Of a DNA stretch of 64,000 nt, positions 42,902 to 51,285 are shown piece after piece (position 1 is the first letter of the stretch; each line of letters opens with the position of its first letter). The notes under the pieces were generated by a model. It did not search any database and was not told the origin of the DNA. It was given only the letters and a program-made list of their open reading frames with translations. The DNA comes from Halorubrum halodurans (GTDB lineage: Archaea > Halobacteriota > Halobacteria > Halobacteriales > Haloferacaceae), in assembly GCF_002252985.1 (NCBI RefSeq), contig NZ_NHPJ01000079.1, positions 1-64,000 on the forward strand, in the 5' to 3' direction. The translations under genes were made by a program, and so were the position numbers.

Positions 42902-42986
42902 CCACGTGTAGAACGTGGTACTGACGGTATCATGTCGGTTTCCTCCCCGACCTACTCGCTCCCTTCGGTCGCCCTTGAGGTCGGGG
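42902..42986. repeat. End hairpins upstream of tnpB
   Basis: CCACG/CGTGG (42902-42918) and CCCCGACCT/AGGTCGGGG (42946-42954 with 42978-42986). These lie at the presumed left end of the element, where IS605-type transposases recognise subterminal hairpins. The AT-rich stretch at 42860-42890 supplies the tnpB promoter (minus strand). Confidence 0.5.
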
Positions 42987-43126
42987 GCTCCACCTTGAAT
43001 TACGCTGAGACGACGCCGGAGGCGGACCGTCGCGCCGACGGCTCGATCCGACCGGCGGTTCGATCCGACCGGGCGCTCGATCCGACCGTCGGCGGCCTTT
43101 TTTACTCGCCGCGCGTGGGTTCGCAC

Positions 43127-43828
43127 ATGAACGCCGCCATCGTCACCGTCGGGGACGAACTCCTCGTCGGGGACACCGAGAACACGAACGCGACGTGGCT
43201 CTGCGGCCGGCTCGCCGACCGGGGCGTCGCGGTCCGGCGGGTGACGGTCGTCCCGGACGAGGTCGGAGAGATAGCCCGCGTCGTCAACGAGTACCACGCG
43301 GAGTACGACGCCGTGATCGTCACCGGCGGGCTCGGGCCGACCCACGACGACGTGACGATGGAGGCGGTCGCCGCCGCCTTCGGCCGGGAGGTCGTCGAGA
43401 ACGAGGCGGCGGCCGCGTGGCTCGAGGAGCGGGGGTACAGCGCCGGCGACCTCGCCGCGGAGACGACGCACCTGCCCGCGGACTGCCGTCCGCTCCCCAA
43501 CGACGAGGGGGTCGCGCCCGGCGCGGTCGTCGAGTCGGTCTACGTCCTGCCGGGCGTCCCGGCGGAGATGAAGGCGATGTTCGAGCGCGTCGAGTCGGCG
43601 TTCGACGGGATCCCGACCCACGCGGTCGTCGTCGCGGTCGACGAGCCCGAGAGCACGCTCATCGACCGGTTCGCGGAGCTCAGAGAGCGGTTCGAGGTGC
43701 GCGTGGGGTCGTATCCGGGCGAGAGCGTCAGGGTGAAGATAACGGCGGAGAACGCGGCGGAGGCCGAACGGGCCGCGGCGTGGCTGCGGGATCGAGCGGA
43801 ACTGGTGGAGCGAGCGGACGGGTCGTGA
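43127..43828 (+). CDS. CinA/MoaB-fold competence-damage-type protein
   Basis: From ATG 43127 (MNAAIVTVGDELLVGD), 233 residues. The MoCF-binding fold is clear: TVGDELLVGDTENTNATWL, VIVTGGLGPTHDDVTMEAV and YVLPGVPAEMKAMF. Bacterial CinA relatives hydrolyse NMN or ADP-ribose; archaeal single-domain forms lack the NMN amidase domain and are uncharacterised. The longer upstream frame crosses the end of the IS element, so it is not used. Confidence 0.88.
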   Translation: MNAAIVTVGDELLVGDTENTNATWLCGRLADRGVAVRRVTVVPDEVGEIARVVNEYHAEYDAVIVTGGLGPTHDDVTMEAVAAAFGREVVENEAAAAWLEERGYSAGDLAAETTHLPADCRPLPNDEGVAPGAVVESVYVLPGVPAEMKAMFERVESAFDGIPTHAVVVAVDEPESTLIDRFAELRERFEVRVGSYPGESVRVKITAENAAEAERAAAWLRDRAELVERADGS

Positions 43829-43849
43829 GACGGCGCGTCGACGCCGCGA

Positions 43850-43963
43850 TCAGCGCGCGAGGTAGGCGACCCACACGGCGGTGACGATCAGGCTGACGGC
43901 GAGCACGGCGAGCGCGGTCGCCTCGATCGGAAGCGGCTCGGGCTGAACGGCGGACAGGATCAT
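43850..43963 (-). CDS. 37-residue single-helix membrane protein
   Basis: MILSAVQPEPLP followed by one hydrophobic helix (ATALAVLAVSLIVTAVWVAY) and LAR. It is 25 bases after the M20 gene on the same strand, with a TATA-like GCTTAAATG (minus strand: CATTTAAGC) near 43991 partly inside that gene. Small enough to be missed by annotation; the clean helix and the start near the preceding stop support it. Function unknown. Confidence 0.45.
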   Translation of the reverse strand: MILSAVQPEPLPIEATALAVLAVSLIVTAVWVAYLAR

Positions 43964-43988
43964 GGTCGAAGGTTGTCCCGGTCCCGGC

Positions 43989-45245
43989 TTAAATGTTGAT
44001 CTTCGCCTCGGATCCCAGGAACGACGAGACGGCGTCGGCGAGCACGTCCCGGCTCGTCTCGACGTCCGTCCAACGCACCGACTCGTTGGGGAAGTGGCCC
44101 CGTTCGATGTTGCCGGGGCCGAAGAGGACCGTCGGGATCCCCGCGGCCTGGTAGTGTCGCGAGTCCGCCCCGTAGGTCGCTCCGACCGGGGCCGTGTCGG
44201 CGAGGCCGTTTCGCGACATCGCGTCCCGAACCGACCGGACGATCGGCTCGTCGACGTCCACCGCCGCCGGCTCGAACTGGATCGAGAACCGCTCCACCGA
44301 CGGCGGGTGGTCGGCGAGCCAGTCGCTCCCGGCCGCGGCGGCATCGATCGCCGACCGCACCGCCGACTCGACCTCGTCGACGGTCTCGCCCGGCGCGACG
44401 CCGACGCGGATCTCGGCGGTGAGCGACGCCGCGACGGAGGAGGCCCACGTGCCGGCCTCGACGGTGCCGATCGATATCGGCCACGGGTTGTCGTACGCCC
44501 CGTACCGCGGATGGTCGACCCGGTCGGCGCGGGTCGATTCGAGCTCGCGGAGCGCGGTGCGGATCCGCTCGAAGTGGGGCAGCACGGACTCGCCGTTCCA
44601 TCGCGTCGCCGCGTGTGCGGACGTCCCCTCGAGACCCAGCCGGAGCATCACGGACCCCTCGACCGCGGTCACCGGCTTCAGCTCCGTCGGCTCCGCGACG
44701 ATCGCGGCGTCACGGTCGAACGGATAGGGATTGGAGAGCGCGGCGGCGGCCGCGCCGATCCCGCCCTCCTCCTCGCCGGCGACGCTCTCGACGACGACGC
44801 GCCCGTCGAGATCGGACGGATCGCGGTCGGCGAGCGCCTTCGCGGCGAACACGCAGGCCGCGAGCCCCGACTTCATGTCGACCGCGCCGCGCGCGACGAG
44901 TCGGTCGCCGTCCCACGCGGGCGAGAACGGGTCCGTCTCCCACGCCCCCTCCTCGACCGGGACGACGTCGACGTGGCCGTTGAGGACCACGGTCGGCCCC
45001 GCCTCGGGGTCGCCGAACTCGACGACGCCCGCCACGGAGGGGCGACCCGCCACGTCGATCGCGTCCGGGTCCGACGGGAACGAGGGGTGCTCCGCGAGCG
45101 CGTCGGCGTCCGCGGTCCAGCGGTACGTCTCGAAGCCGAAGGCGTCGAGCCGATCCGCGAGCCACTCCTGGGCGGGTCCCTCGTTCCCCGGCGTCGTCCG
45201 GTACGACAGCAACTCCTCGGCGAAGCGTCGGAACGCGCCGCTCAT
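43989..45245 (-). CDS. M20 ArgE/DapE-type deacylase
   Basis: A 418-residue M20 peptidase. Ligands: NGHVDVVP (His, Asp), GAVDMKSG, VAGEEEGGIG (catalytic and metal Glu), VAEPTELKPV, and the last His in PGNIERGHFPNE. ArgE/DapE enzymes remove acyl groups from acyl-ornithine, succinyl-diaminopimelate or related amino acids; the substrate here is not fixed by motif. The AT-rich block at 45400-45470 upstream contains its promoter. Confidence 0.88.
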   Translation of the reverse strand: MSGAFRRFAEELLSYRTTPGNEGPAQEWLADRLDAFGFETYRWTADADALAEHPSFPSDPDAIDVAGRPSVAGVVEFGDPEAGPTVVLNGHVDVVPVEEGAWETDPFSPAWDGDRLVARGAVDMKSGLAACVFAAKALADRDPSDLDGRVVVESVAGEEEGGIGAAAAALSNPYPFDRDAAIVAEPTELKPVTAVEGSVMLRLGLEGTSAHAATRWNGESVLPHFERIRTALRELESTRADRVDHPRYGAYDNPWPISIGTVEAGTWASSVAASLTAEIRVGVAPGETVDEVESAVRSAIDAAAAGSDWLADHPPSVERFSIQFEPAAVDVDEPIVRSVRDAMSRNGLADTAPVGATYGADSRHYQAAGIPTVLFGPGNIERGHFPNESVRWTDVETSRDVLADAVSSFLGSEAKINI

Positions 45246-45568
45246 CGATCCCTCGCCGGCCGGCCGATCGCCGACGGTCGCGGCTCGGTTCCCGGTCGCG
45301 TCGGTGACGGGAGGGCGTGCTCCGGATCGACCAGGTCACCGCCGCGTCCGACGTGGACGGACTGAGTCCTCATACGCTTCGACCCGAGTGAACCGTTCGT
45401 CATAAATCTATCTCATAAAACGTCTTTAGATGATAGAGAGGCGTAGGGATCTTTTCTGAGGTCGATCCTGTTTCGTTTCGTCGACGGATCGTTGTATGAC
45501 GCCGCGTGATCGGTCGCGCCGGCGATCCGTCAGAGATCCGTTAAGTGGTCGCCGCCGCAAGGTCGGGT
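45246..45568. other. Divergent promoter spacer, AT-rich core
   Basis: No gene. TAAATCTATCTCATAAAACG around 45404-45423 is the lowest-GC run nearby and offers TATA elements to the M20 gene (minus strand). TTAAGTGG at 45541 lies 25 bases before the NAD-kinase-like start and fits its TATA. Confidence 0.5.
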
Positions 45569-46681
45569 ATGCACGTCGGCGTCGTGATGAACCCGATCGC
45601 CGGGATGGGCGGTCGCGTGGGACTGAAAGGGACCGACGGGAAGGTCGAGGAGGCGCGCGCGAGGGGTGCGAAGCCGCGCGCGCCCGACCGGGCGAGGCGA
45701 GCGATGGAACGGCTCGCCGCGGTCGCCCCGGAGACGACGGTCTCGACGGTCGCGGACCCGATGGGCGAGCGGATCGTCCGGGACGCGGGGTTCGAGCCGG
45801 CCCGCGTCGTCGACCCGTTCGAGGGGGACGGCGCCCGCGGGGACGACGGCAAGGGCGGCGCCGCCCCCGAGACGACCGCCGATCACACCCGTCGCGCCGT
45901 GGGCGCGTTCCTGGACGACGGGGTCGACCTCGTGTTGTTCGTCGGCGGCGACGGCACCGCGACGGACGTGGCGGCGGCCCTGGAGGGGAGCGAGGTGCCG
46001 ATGCTCGGCGTGCCCGCGGGCGTGAAGGTGTACTCCTCGGTGTTCGCGGTCTCGCCGGAGGACGCCGCGGAGGTCGCGGCGACGTTCTCGCGGACCGAGC
46101 GCCGCGAGGTGATGGACATCGACGAGGACGCCTATCGCGAGGGCGAAGTTCACCCCGAACTGCGCGGGGTCGCACACGTCCCGGTCGCCGAGGACCTCCA
46201 GTCGTCGAAACAGACCGCGAGCGGGACCGTCGAGTCGCTCGCGGAGGGAGTCGCCGAGGACGTCCGGGCGCGCGAGGGCGACGGGGTCACCTTCGTCCTC
46301 GGCCCCGGCTCGACGGTGGGCGCGATCAAGGCCGAACTCGGCTTCTCGCCCTCCCCGATCGGCGTCGACGTCTGGCGCGACGGCGAGGTGGTCGCGCGCG
46401 ACGCGACGGAGTCGGAGATCCTCGACGCGCTCGGCGAGGAGAACGTCGTCGTCGTCTCGCCGATCGGCGGGCAGGGGTTCGTCTTCGGCCGAGGGAACCC
46501 GCAGCTCTCGCCCGCGGTGATCCGCGAGTGCGACGTGACGATCGTCGCGTCCCGCGCGAAGCTCGACGACGTCCGGGCCCTCCGGGTGGACACGGACGAC
46601 CCCGACCTCGACGCCGAGCTGGCGGGATGGGTGCGCGTCCGCGTCGGGAAGTTCGAGACGCGGATGATGAAGATCGTGTGA
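45569..46681 (+). CDS. ATP-NAD kinase family protein (AcoX-like)
   Basis: From ATG 45569 (MHVGVVMNPIAGMGG), 370 residues. The nucleotide motif is VDLVLFVGGDGTATDVAAAL and the second element is LGVPAGVKVYSSVF; later VTFVLGPGSTVGAIKAELG and VVSPIGGQGFVFGRGNPQLSP are typical of the AcoX/YtlR-type branch rather than of the canonical NAD kinase. The substrate is not sure to be NAD. Leaderless, from the TATA spacing. Confidence 0.88.
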   Translation: MHVGVVMNPIAGMGGRVGLKGTDGKVEEARARGAKPRAPDRARRAMERLAAVAPETTVSTVADPMGERIVRDAGFEPARVVDPFEGDGARGDDGKGGAAPETTADHTRRAVGAFLDDGVDLVLFVGGDGTATDVAAALEGSEVPMLGVPAGVKVYSSVFAVSPEDAAEVAATFSRTERREVMDIDEDAYREGEVHPELRGVAHVPVAEDLQSSKQTASGTVESLAEGVAEDVRAREGDGVTFVLGPGSTVGAIKAELGFSPSPIGVDVWRDGEVVARDATESEILDALGEENVVVVSPIGGQGFVFGRGNPQLSPAVIRECDVTIVASRAKLDDVRALRVDTDDPDLDAELAGWVRVRVGKFETRMMKIV

Positions 46682-46849
46682 GGCGTCCCGTCGCCCCCTC
46701 GCACACGGGCGCGGACGGGACGGGGGACGTGGGATCGCTCAGTGTAGCCGAAGGAGTGAGCGATCGATTGCGGTGGCGCGCCTCCGAGTGCCCCGGAGGG
46801 CACGAACCGCCCGCGAGGGACGCGGTGAGCACTCGGAGAGTGCGAGCCG

Positions 46850-46877
46850 CGAGGCTGGGGAGGCGTGAGGTGCGGGG
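46850..46877 (+). repeat. 28-bp repeat, copy 1 (inverted partner at 48295)
   Basis: Begins CGAGGCTGGGGAGGCGTGAG and continues to 46877; its exact reverse complement occupies 48295-48322. The two copies flank the map gene. Confidence 0.8.
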
Positions 46878-46900
46878 CTGTGCGGAGTGGGGTGGGACTC

Positions 46901-47011
46901 AAAGGGGCAGTCGCGAGGGCAAAGACGCGCGACGCAAGCACCGCAGGGAGCGAGTGAAACGAGCGACCGAGGAGCACAGCGAGCGCATCGAGTCCTGGCG
47001 ACTGGGGCTTT
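46901..47011. repeat. Imperfect inverted-repeat-bounded element
   Basis: Outer arms AAAGGGGCAGTCGC and GCGACTGGGGCTTT enclose about 83 bases rich in GAGCGAG-type words. The arms match except for GGGGC against GCCCC. It may be a small non-autonomous element or a structured RNA. Confidence 0.4.
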
Positions 47012-47243
47012 GGAGATGTTCACCACGCCAGCAACGATCGCCTTCTACTCACCCCGATCACACACGAAACACCCGTTCTATAAGCACCGTCGAGTGACCA
47101 GACGTTTCGGACCGAAACGCGTCGGGAGAACGGGGTTCGACGGGTCGGACGGGAGACGAACGCCGACACCTCAACCGATGGAGGCTCTCGCCGATCGGAC
47201 CGCTCCCGCAACCTCTTTGCGATCCCTCGACGAACCCGAACCC

Positions 47244-48152
47244 ATGAGTCACGGACCCCTCGACGACGACGCGGTCGAGAGCTATCGGGAGGCCGGCGCG
47301 GTGCTGGCCGAGGCGATGAACGAGGCCCGGTCGATGGTCGAGCCGGGGCGAACGCAGCTCGAGGTCGCCGAGTGGGTGGAGGACTTCGTCCGTGAGGAGG
47401 GCGCGGGACTGGCGTTCCCCGTCAACCTCAGCGTCGATCCCGAGGCCTCACACGCGACCCCGTCCCGCGACGACGAGACGGAGTTCGGCGAGGAGATGGT
47501 GTGTCTCGACGTCGGCGTCCACGTCGACGGCTACATCGCCGACGCCGCGGTCACCGTCGACCACACCGGTACCCTCGAGCTCGTCGAGGCCGCGGAGATG
47601 GCGCTGGAGGCCGCGATCGACGAGGCCGGGCCGGGCGTCGAGGTCGGCGTGGTCGGGAAGGCGATCGAGGACGTGATCCGCGGGTACGGCTACACCCCGG
47701 TTCTCAACCTCTCCGGGCACGGCGTCGAGCGGTACGACGCACACACCGGCCCGAGCGTTCCGAACCGCGGCGTCGACCGCTCCGTCGAGCTGGAGCCGGG
47801 GCAGGCGGTCGCCATCGAGCCGTTCGCGACCGACGGCCGCGGCAAGGTCGGCGAGGGGACCGACGAGGAGATCTTCGAGCTCGAACGCGAGAAGAGCGTC
47901 CGGGACCGCAGGGCGCGACAGGCGCTCGAGGAGATCGCGGAGTTCGACGGGCTCCCCTTCGCCGCCCGCTGGCTCTCCGACGACCGCGCCGGGATGGCGC
48001 TGCGCCGGCTCAAACAGGCGAACGTGATCAAGGGCTACCCCGTGTTGAAGGAGGCGGACGACGCGCTCGTGAGCCAGGCCGAACACACGCTGCTGATCAC
48101 CGAGGACGGCGTCGAGGTGACCACCGCGGGCATCCACGACTTCGACGGGTAG
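47244..48152 (+). CDS. map: Methionine aminopeptidase type II
   Basis: From ATG 47244 (MSHGPLDDDAVESYREAG), 302 residues. M24 metal ligands: DVGVHVDGYIADAAVTVD (two Asp), NLSGHGVERYDAHTG (His), AIEPFATDG (Glu) and AEHTLLITEDG (Glu). The type II insert is near residues 190-250. It removes the initiator methionine from nascent proteins. It lies between two copies of an inverted 28-bp repeat. Confidence 0.95.
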   Translation: MSHGPLDDDAVESYREAGAVLAEAMNEARSMVEPGRTQLEVAEWVEDFVREEGAGLAFPVNLSVDPEASHATPSRDDETEFGEEMVCLDVGVHVDGYIADAAVTVDHTGTLELVEAAEMALEAAIDEAGPGVEVGVVGKAIEDVIRGYGYTPVLNLSGHGVERYDAHTGPSVPNRGVDRSVELEPGQAVAIEPFATDGRGKVGEGTDEEIFELEREKSVRDRRARQALEEIAEFDGLPFAARWLSDDRAGMALRRLKQANVIKGYPVLKEADDALVSQAEHTLLITEDGVEVTTAGIHDFDG

Positions 48153-48234
48153 ATCGCGTCTTTGGCGGGGAGATCGGGGGGTCGACGGGTGGCCGGCGTC
48201 CGGATCTCTCCCCGGTCGCGGGACCGCTCCATCC

Positions 48235-48296
48235 ACCGGACCGTCACACTCACCGGACCGTCACGCTCACCGTACCGCCACACTCACCGGACCGCC
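48235..48296 (+). repeat. 17-bp tandem repeat, 3.6 copies
   Basis: Units at 48235-48251, 48252-48268, 48269-48285 and a partial at 48286-48296, differing by one to three bases. Confidence 0.85.
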
Positions 48297-48322
48297 CCGC
48301 ACCTCACGCCTCCCCAGCCTCG
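48295..48322 (-). repeat. 28-bp repeat, inverted copy 2
   Basis: Exact reverse complement of 46850-46877. Confidence 0.8.
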
Positions 48323-48523
48323 TTGCTCGCGCTCCCGCGCTCGCAACTCCCTCGCGATCCGTCTCGCGCCCTGACGGGCGCTCGCGGGATCGCGCCCCCG
48401 CCAGGGAAGTTCTCGCTGGGGGAAGCCCCGTCGGAACGCCGTGGCAGGCCCCTGGAGGAGGCCGGTCCCGGCGACCGCCGCCGAGATCGGAACCCGCTTT
48501 GATGCGGGTCCGGTAGGGCGGCC

Positions 48524-49708
48524 GTGAACTGGCGGTACGCACACACGGCGCTCGGGCTCTGTACCCTCGCGTTCACCGCGACGATGGTCGCCCGGCTGGC
48601 CATCAGTCCGCTCGTTCCCGAGATCACCGCGGCCTTCGAGGTCACGAACGCGACCGTCGGGCTCGCGCTCTCGGGCATGTGGGTGGCGTACGCGCTCGCG
48701 CAGTTCCCCTCGGGGATCCTCGGCGACCGCTACGGCGAGCGGACCGTGATCCTCGTCGCCGTCGGATCGACCGCGGTCGCCTCGCTGCTCATCGCCGCCT
48801 CGCCGTCCATCCTCGCGTTCATGCTGTTCACCGTCGTCCTCGGCGCGGGTGCCGGCCTCCACTACTCGGTCGCGACCACCTTCCTGACCCGGCAGTTCGA
48901 CGACATCGGGCGGGCGATCGGCGTCCACGTCGCCGGCGGCCCGATCGCCGGGCTCGCCGCCCCGCCCGCGGCCGCGCTCGTCGGGGCCCGCTACGGCTGG
49001 CGCACGGGCGTCCTGCTCGGCGTCGCCGTCGCCGTCCCCGTGTTCGCGCTGTTCGCGTGGCGGATCCGGCCGACGGAGCCGCGCCGACCCGACCAGCCCA
49101 TGCGCGAGCGGTTCGCGGTCGGCCCGCTCGCGGAGCTGCTCTCCCGGCCGTCGATCCTCTACACGACCGGGTTGGCGACGCTCGGCGCGTTCACCTGGCA
49201 GGCCACCGCCTCCTTCCTGCCGACGTTCCTCGAGGTCGGCGGCGGGCTCTCGGGCGCGCTGTCGGCGCTGCTGTTCTCGCTGTACTTCCTCGTCCACGGC
49301 GGCACCCAGCCGGCGACCGGCTCGCTCTCCGACCGGATCGGCCGGGACGAGACCGTGATCCTCACGATGGCGTCCGGGGTCGCCGGGTACGCGCTCCTCG
49401 TCGTCGCGACCCGCGACGGGGCGGGGCTCGCGCCGATACTGTTCGGCGTCCTCTTCGTCGGGCTGGCGATGTCGTGGGGCGCGCCGCTCCAGTCGCGGTT
49501 CATGGACCTCCTCTCGGACGCGGAACGCGGGGCGGGGTTCGGCCTCGTGCGCACCGTCTACATGGTGGTCGGGGCGTCCGGGAGCGTCGTGGTCGGGACC
49601 GTCTCCGACCTCGCCGGGTGGGCCGTCGCGTTCGGTTTGCTCGCCGCGGTGATGGCGCTCGGGCTCGTCACGCTGCTGGCGAACCGGCTGCTCGGGCTTG
49701 GGTACTGA
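48524..49708 (+). CDS. Major facilitator superfamily transporter
   Basis: Starts at GTG 48524; 394 residues with twelve predicted helices. The loop 2-3 signature of MFS is GILGDRYGERTVILV and its repeat in the second half is GSLSDRIGRDETVILT. The ordering fits sugar-phosphate or drug-type antiporters of the DHA/NarK-like groups, but the substrate is not readable. Confidence 0.9.
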   Translation: MNWRYAHTALGLCTLAFTATMVARLAISPLVPEITAAFEVTNATVGLALSGMWVAYALAQFPSGILGDRYGERTVILVAVGSTAVASLLIAASPSILAFMLFTVVLGAGAGLHYSVATTFLTRQFDDIGRAIGVHVAGGPIAGLAAPPAAALVGARYGWRTGVLLGVAVAVPVFALFAWRIRPTEPRRPDQPMRERFAVGPLAELLSRPSILYTTGLATLGAFTWQATASFLPTFLEVGGGLSGALSALLFSLYFLVHGGTQPATGSLSDRIGRDETVILTMASGVAGYALLVVATRDGAGLAPILFGVLFVGLAMSWGAPLQSRFMDLLSDAERGAGFGLVRTVYMVVGASGSVVVGTVSDLAGWAVAFGLLAAVMALGLVTLLANRLLGLGY

Positions 49709-49732
49709 ACGGAAAACGGCGGAGCGGGGCGG

Positions 49733-49969
49733 CTACAGGCGATCGTCCTCGAGGCTGCCCGGATCCTGGGCGGTGTCGAACATGTTGTTCTCCGCGCCGT
49801 CGAGCATCTCGTCGCGGGGATCGTCGTCGACGACGCTGACGTTGTACGCCTCGATCCCGGAGGCGATCAGTTCCTCTGCGGCCTGTTCCTCGGTGACGAA
49901 CTCGGAGTCCGCGAGCTGCTGGAACTCCGCGTACACGTCGTCCGAGAGGTTCAGTTCGAAGGTCGGCAT
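49733..49969 (-). CDS. Small acidic protein, RHH-like N terminus
   Basis: A 78-residue protein: MPTFELNLSDDVYAEFQQLADSEF is a strand then helix as in ribbon-helix-helix proteins, followed by VTEEQAAEELIASGIEAYNV. The rest is acidic and disordered. I recall similar haloarchaeal proteins as DUF7120, unsure. It is convergent with the MFS gene and divergent from the cupin gene. Confidence 0.75.
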   Translation of the reverse strand: MPTFELNLSDDVYAEFQQLADSEFVTEEQAAEELIASGIEAYNVSVVDDDPRDEMLDGAENNMFDTAQDPGSLEDDRL

Positions 49970-50059
49970 GACTCACCGTTTCGGGCGGACGCTTTTAAAC
50001 TCGATGGCCGGGCTCGGATCCGCACAAGTGGTAAGCCGGTGAGGGCCGATCCCCCGCTC

Positions 50060-50542
50060 ATGAGCGACGCGAGAAAGGTCGCCGTCGAGGCGTTGCCGGA
50101 CGCGCCGAACCCCACCCGTCACAAGAAGGAGGTCGACGAGGCCCTCGGGACGACCGCGTTCGGATTCAACTACTACGTCGCCGACCCCGGCCAGCGGCTC
50201 CCGTGGGCGACCCACCGACACCCGGACCACGAGGAGCTGTTCTACGTCCTCGAGGGAGCACTCGAGGTCGAACTGGCCGACGGCGTCCTCCCCGTGACGG
50301 CCGGCGAGGCGGTCCTCGTTCCGCCGGAGACGACGAACCTGGCGCGCGCCGTCGGGGAGACGCCCGCTCGCGTGGTCGCCGTCGGCGCGCCGAAGGACAG
50401 CGACGGCGCGGTCATCGAGGAGGAGTGTCCCGCCTGCGGCGCGGAAAGCGATCGGAGCTACGCGGTCGACGGCGACGACTACGTGCTCTCGTGTGCGGCC
50501 TGCGGGGCGACGGTCGAACGGCTCACGCCCGGCCCGGAGTAG
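50060..50542 (+). CDS. Cupin-domain protein with C-terminal zinc ribbon
   Basis: From ATG 50060 (MSDARKVAVEALPDAPNP), 160 residues. The cupin motif is THRHPDHEELFYVLEGALEVEL with PVTAGEAVLVPPET; a C-terminal ribbon has ECPACG and SCAACG. The metal-binding His/Glu set is present (H-x-H-x-x-H-E-E). Such proteins bind small ligands or act as isomerases; function unknown. An alternative GTG start at 50039 is less likely. Confidence 0.87.
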   Translation: MSDARKVAVEALPDAPNPTRHKKEVDEALGTTAFGFNYYVADPGQRLPWATHRHPDHEELFYVLEGALEVELADGVLPVTAGEAVLVPPETTNLARAVGETPARVVAVGAPKDSDGAVIEEECPACGAESDRSYAVDGDDYVLSCAACGATVERLTPGPE

Positions 50543-50624
50543 GTTCGCGAGCTCGCGCGGTGGGGGCGGCGGAAGCGGCCCCGGTCACGGGAGACGGCCG
50601 CGTGCCAGGGGAGACGGCCGCCGG

Positions 50625-51227
50625 TCACAGGTCCCGCCACGCGCCGAAGAATCGTTGGAGGGCGGTCAGGTGGCCGACGGCGGCGAAGAGGGCGAGGAGC
50701 AGGGCGACCGCGTCGAGTCCGGCGACGATCGGGTCTGGGTAGACCGCGGCGACGACGCCGACGATCCCCATCAGCGCGAGCCGGTCCGCGCGTCCGAGCA
50801 GCCCCCCGTACTCGCGGCCGATCCCGACCGCCTGGATCTGGGTGCCGAGGTACGACGTCATCAACACGCCGGTCACCGCGAGGAATCCGAGCGCGTACGC
50901 GTCGATCCCGGCGGTGAAGCCCGCGATGACGGCGATGTCGGCGTAGCGGTCGAGGACGTGGTCCAGCAGGTCGCCCCCGTCCGAGGCGACCGCCTGCTCG
51001 CGGGCGAGCGCGCCGTCGACGAGGTCGAGCCAGCCGTTGAGCGACACGAGGAGCGACCCGAGGACGTAGAACGCGGGGTCGGCGACCGCGAACGCGCCGG
51101 CCGCGAGGAGGGCCGCGCCGAACGCGAGCACGCTCACCTGGTCGGGGGAGAGCCCGAGCCTGTCGGCGGCGCGCACCCACGGGCCGAGCAGGCGGTCCGC
51201 GACCGACCGAAACCGGTCCAGCGTCAC
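50625..51227 (-). CDS. CDP-alcohol phosphatidyltransferase (AIPS-type)
   Basis: The 200-residue frame starts at GTG 51227 after GGAGATC. The motif D-x2-D-G-x2-A-R-x8-9-G-x3-D-x3-D is present as DLVDGALAREQAV, GGDLLDHVLDRYAD; six membrane helices follow. Haloarchaeal members make archaetidylinositol phosphate or related lipids from CDP-archaeol. It is immediately downstream of the adenylate-kinase-like gene. Confidence 0.9.
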   Translation of the reverse strand: MTLDRFRSVADRLLGPWVRAADRLGLSPDQVSVLAFGAALLAAGAFAVADPAFYVLGSLLVSLNGWLDLVDGALAREQAVASDGGDLLDHVLDRYADIAVIAGFTAGIDAYALGFLAVTGVLMTSYLGTQIQAVGIGREYGGLLGRADRLALMGIVGVVAAVYPDPIVAGLDAVALLLALFAAVGHLTALQRFFGAWRDL

Positions 51228-51285
51228 GCGGATCTCCCCTCCGAGGACGGGCACATGGTTCGACCGTCCGCAACGCCCGCCCGGC

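Larger units (their letters stand above)
41441..42990 (-). mobile_element. IS1341-type (IS200/IS605 superfamily) element, TnpB only
   Basis: The element begins right after the stop of the DUF5803 gene and contains tnpB with no TnpA transposase. CCTACTCGCTC occurs at 41451-41461 and again at 42951-42961, exactly 1500 bases apart, and CCCCGACCT/AGGTCGGGG (42946-42986) is an imperfect end hairpin. Exact termini are not certain. Without TnpA it depends on a transposase elsewhere. Confidence 0.75.
46682..47243. other. 562-base spacer with dispersed repeats
   Basis: No supported gene. It contains a 28-base segment (46850-46877) that reappears inverted at 48295-48322, beyond the map gene, and an imperfect inverted pair, AAAGGGGCAGTCGC (46901-46914) and GCGACTGGGGCTTT (46998-47011). 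Composition and phrasing resemble an intergenic repeat family I remember from Halorubrum genomes. The map promoter region is 47150-47240. Confidence 0.6.
48153..48523. other. Spacer with 17-bp tandem repeat and the second 28-bp repeat copy
   Basis: No gene. ACCGGACCGTCACACTC-type units of 17 bp are repeated 3.6 times (48235-48296), immediately followed by the inverted 28-bp repeat copy (48295-48322). The MFS gene promoter is in the last 100 bases. Confidence 0.65.

Noticed and set aside
41441..42990. Complete IS200/IS605 element with TnpA
   Set aside because: No Y1 transposase frame is present on either strand; only tnpB is encoded.
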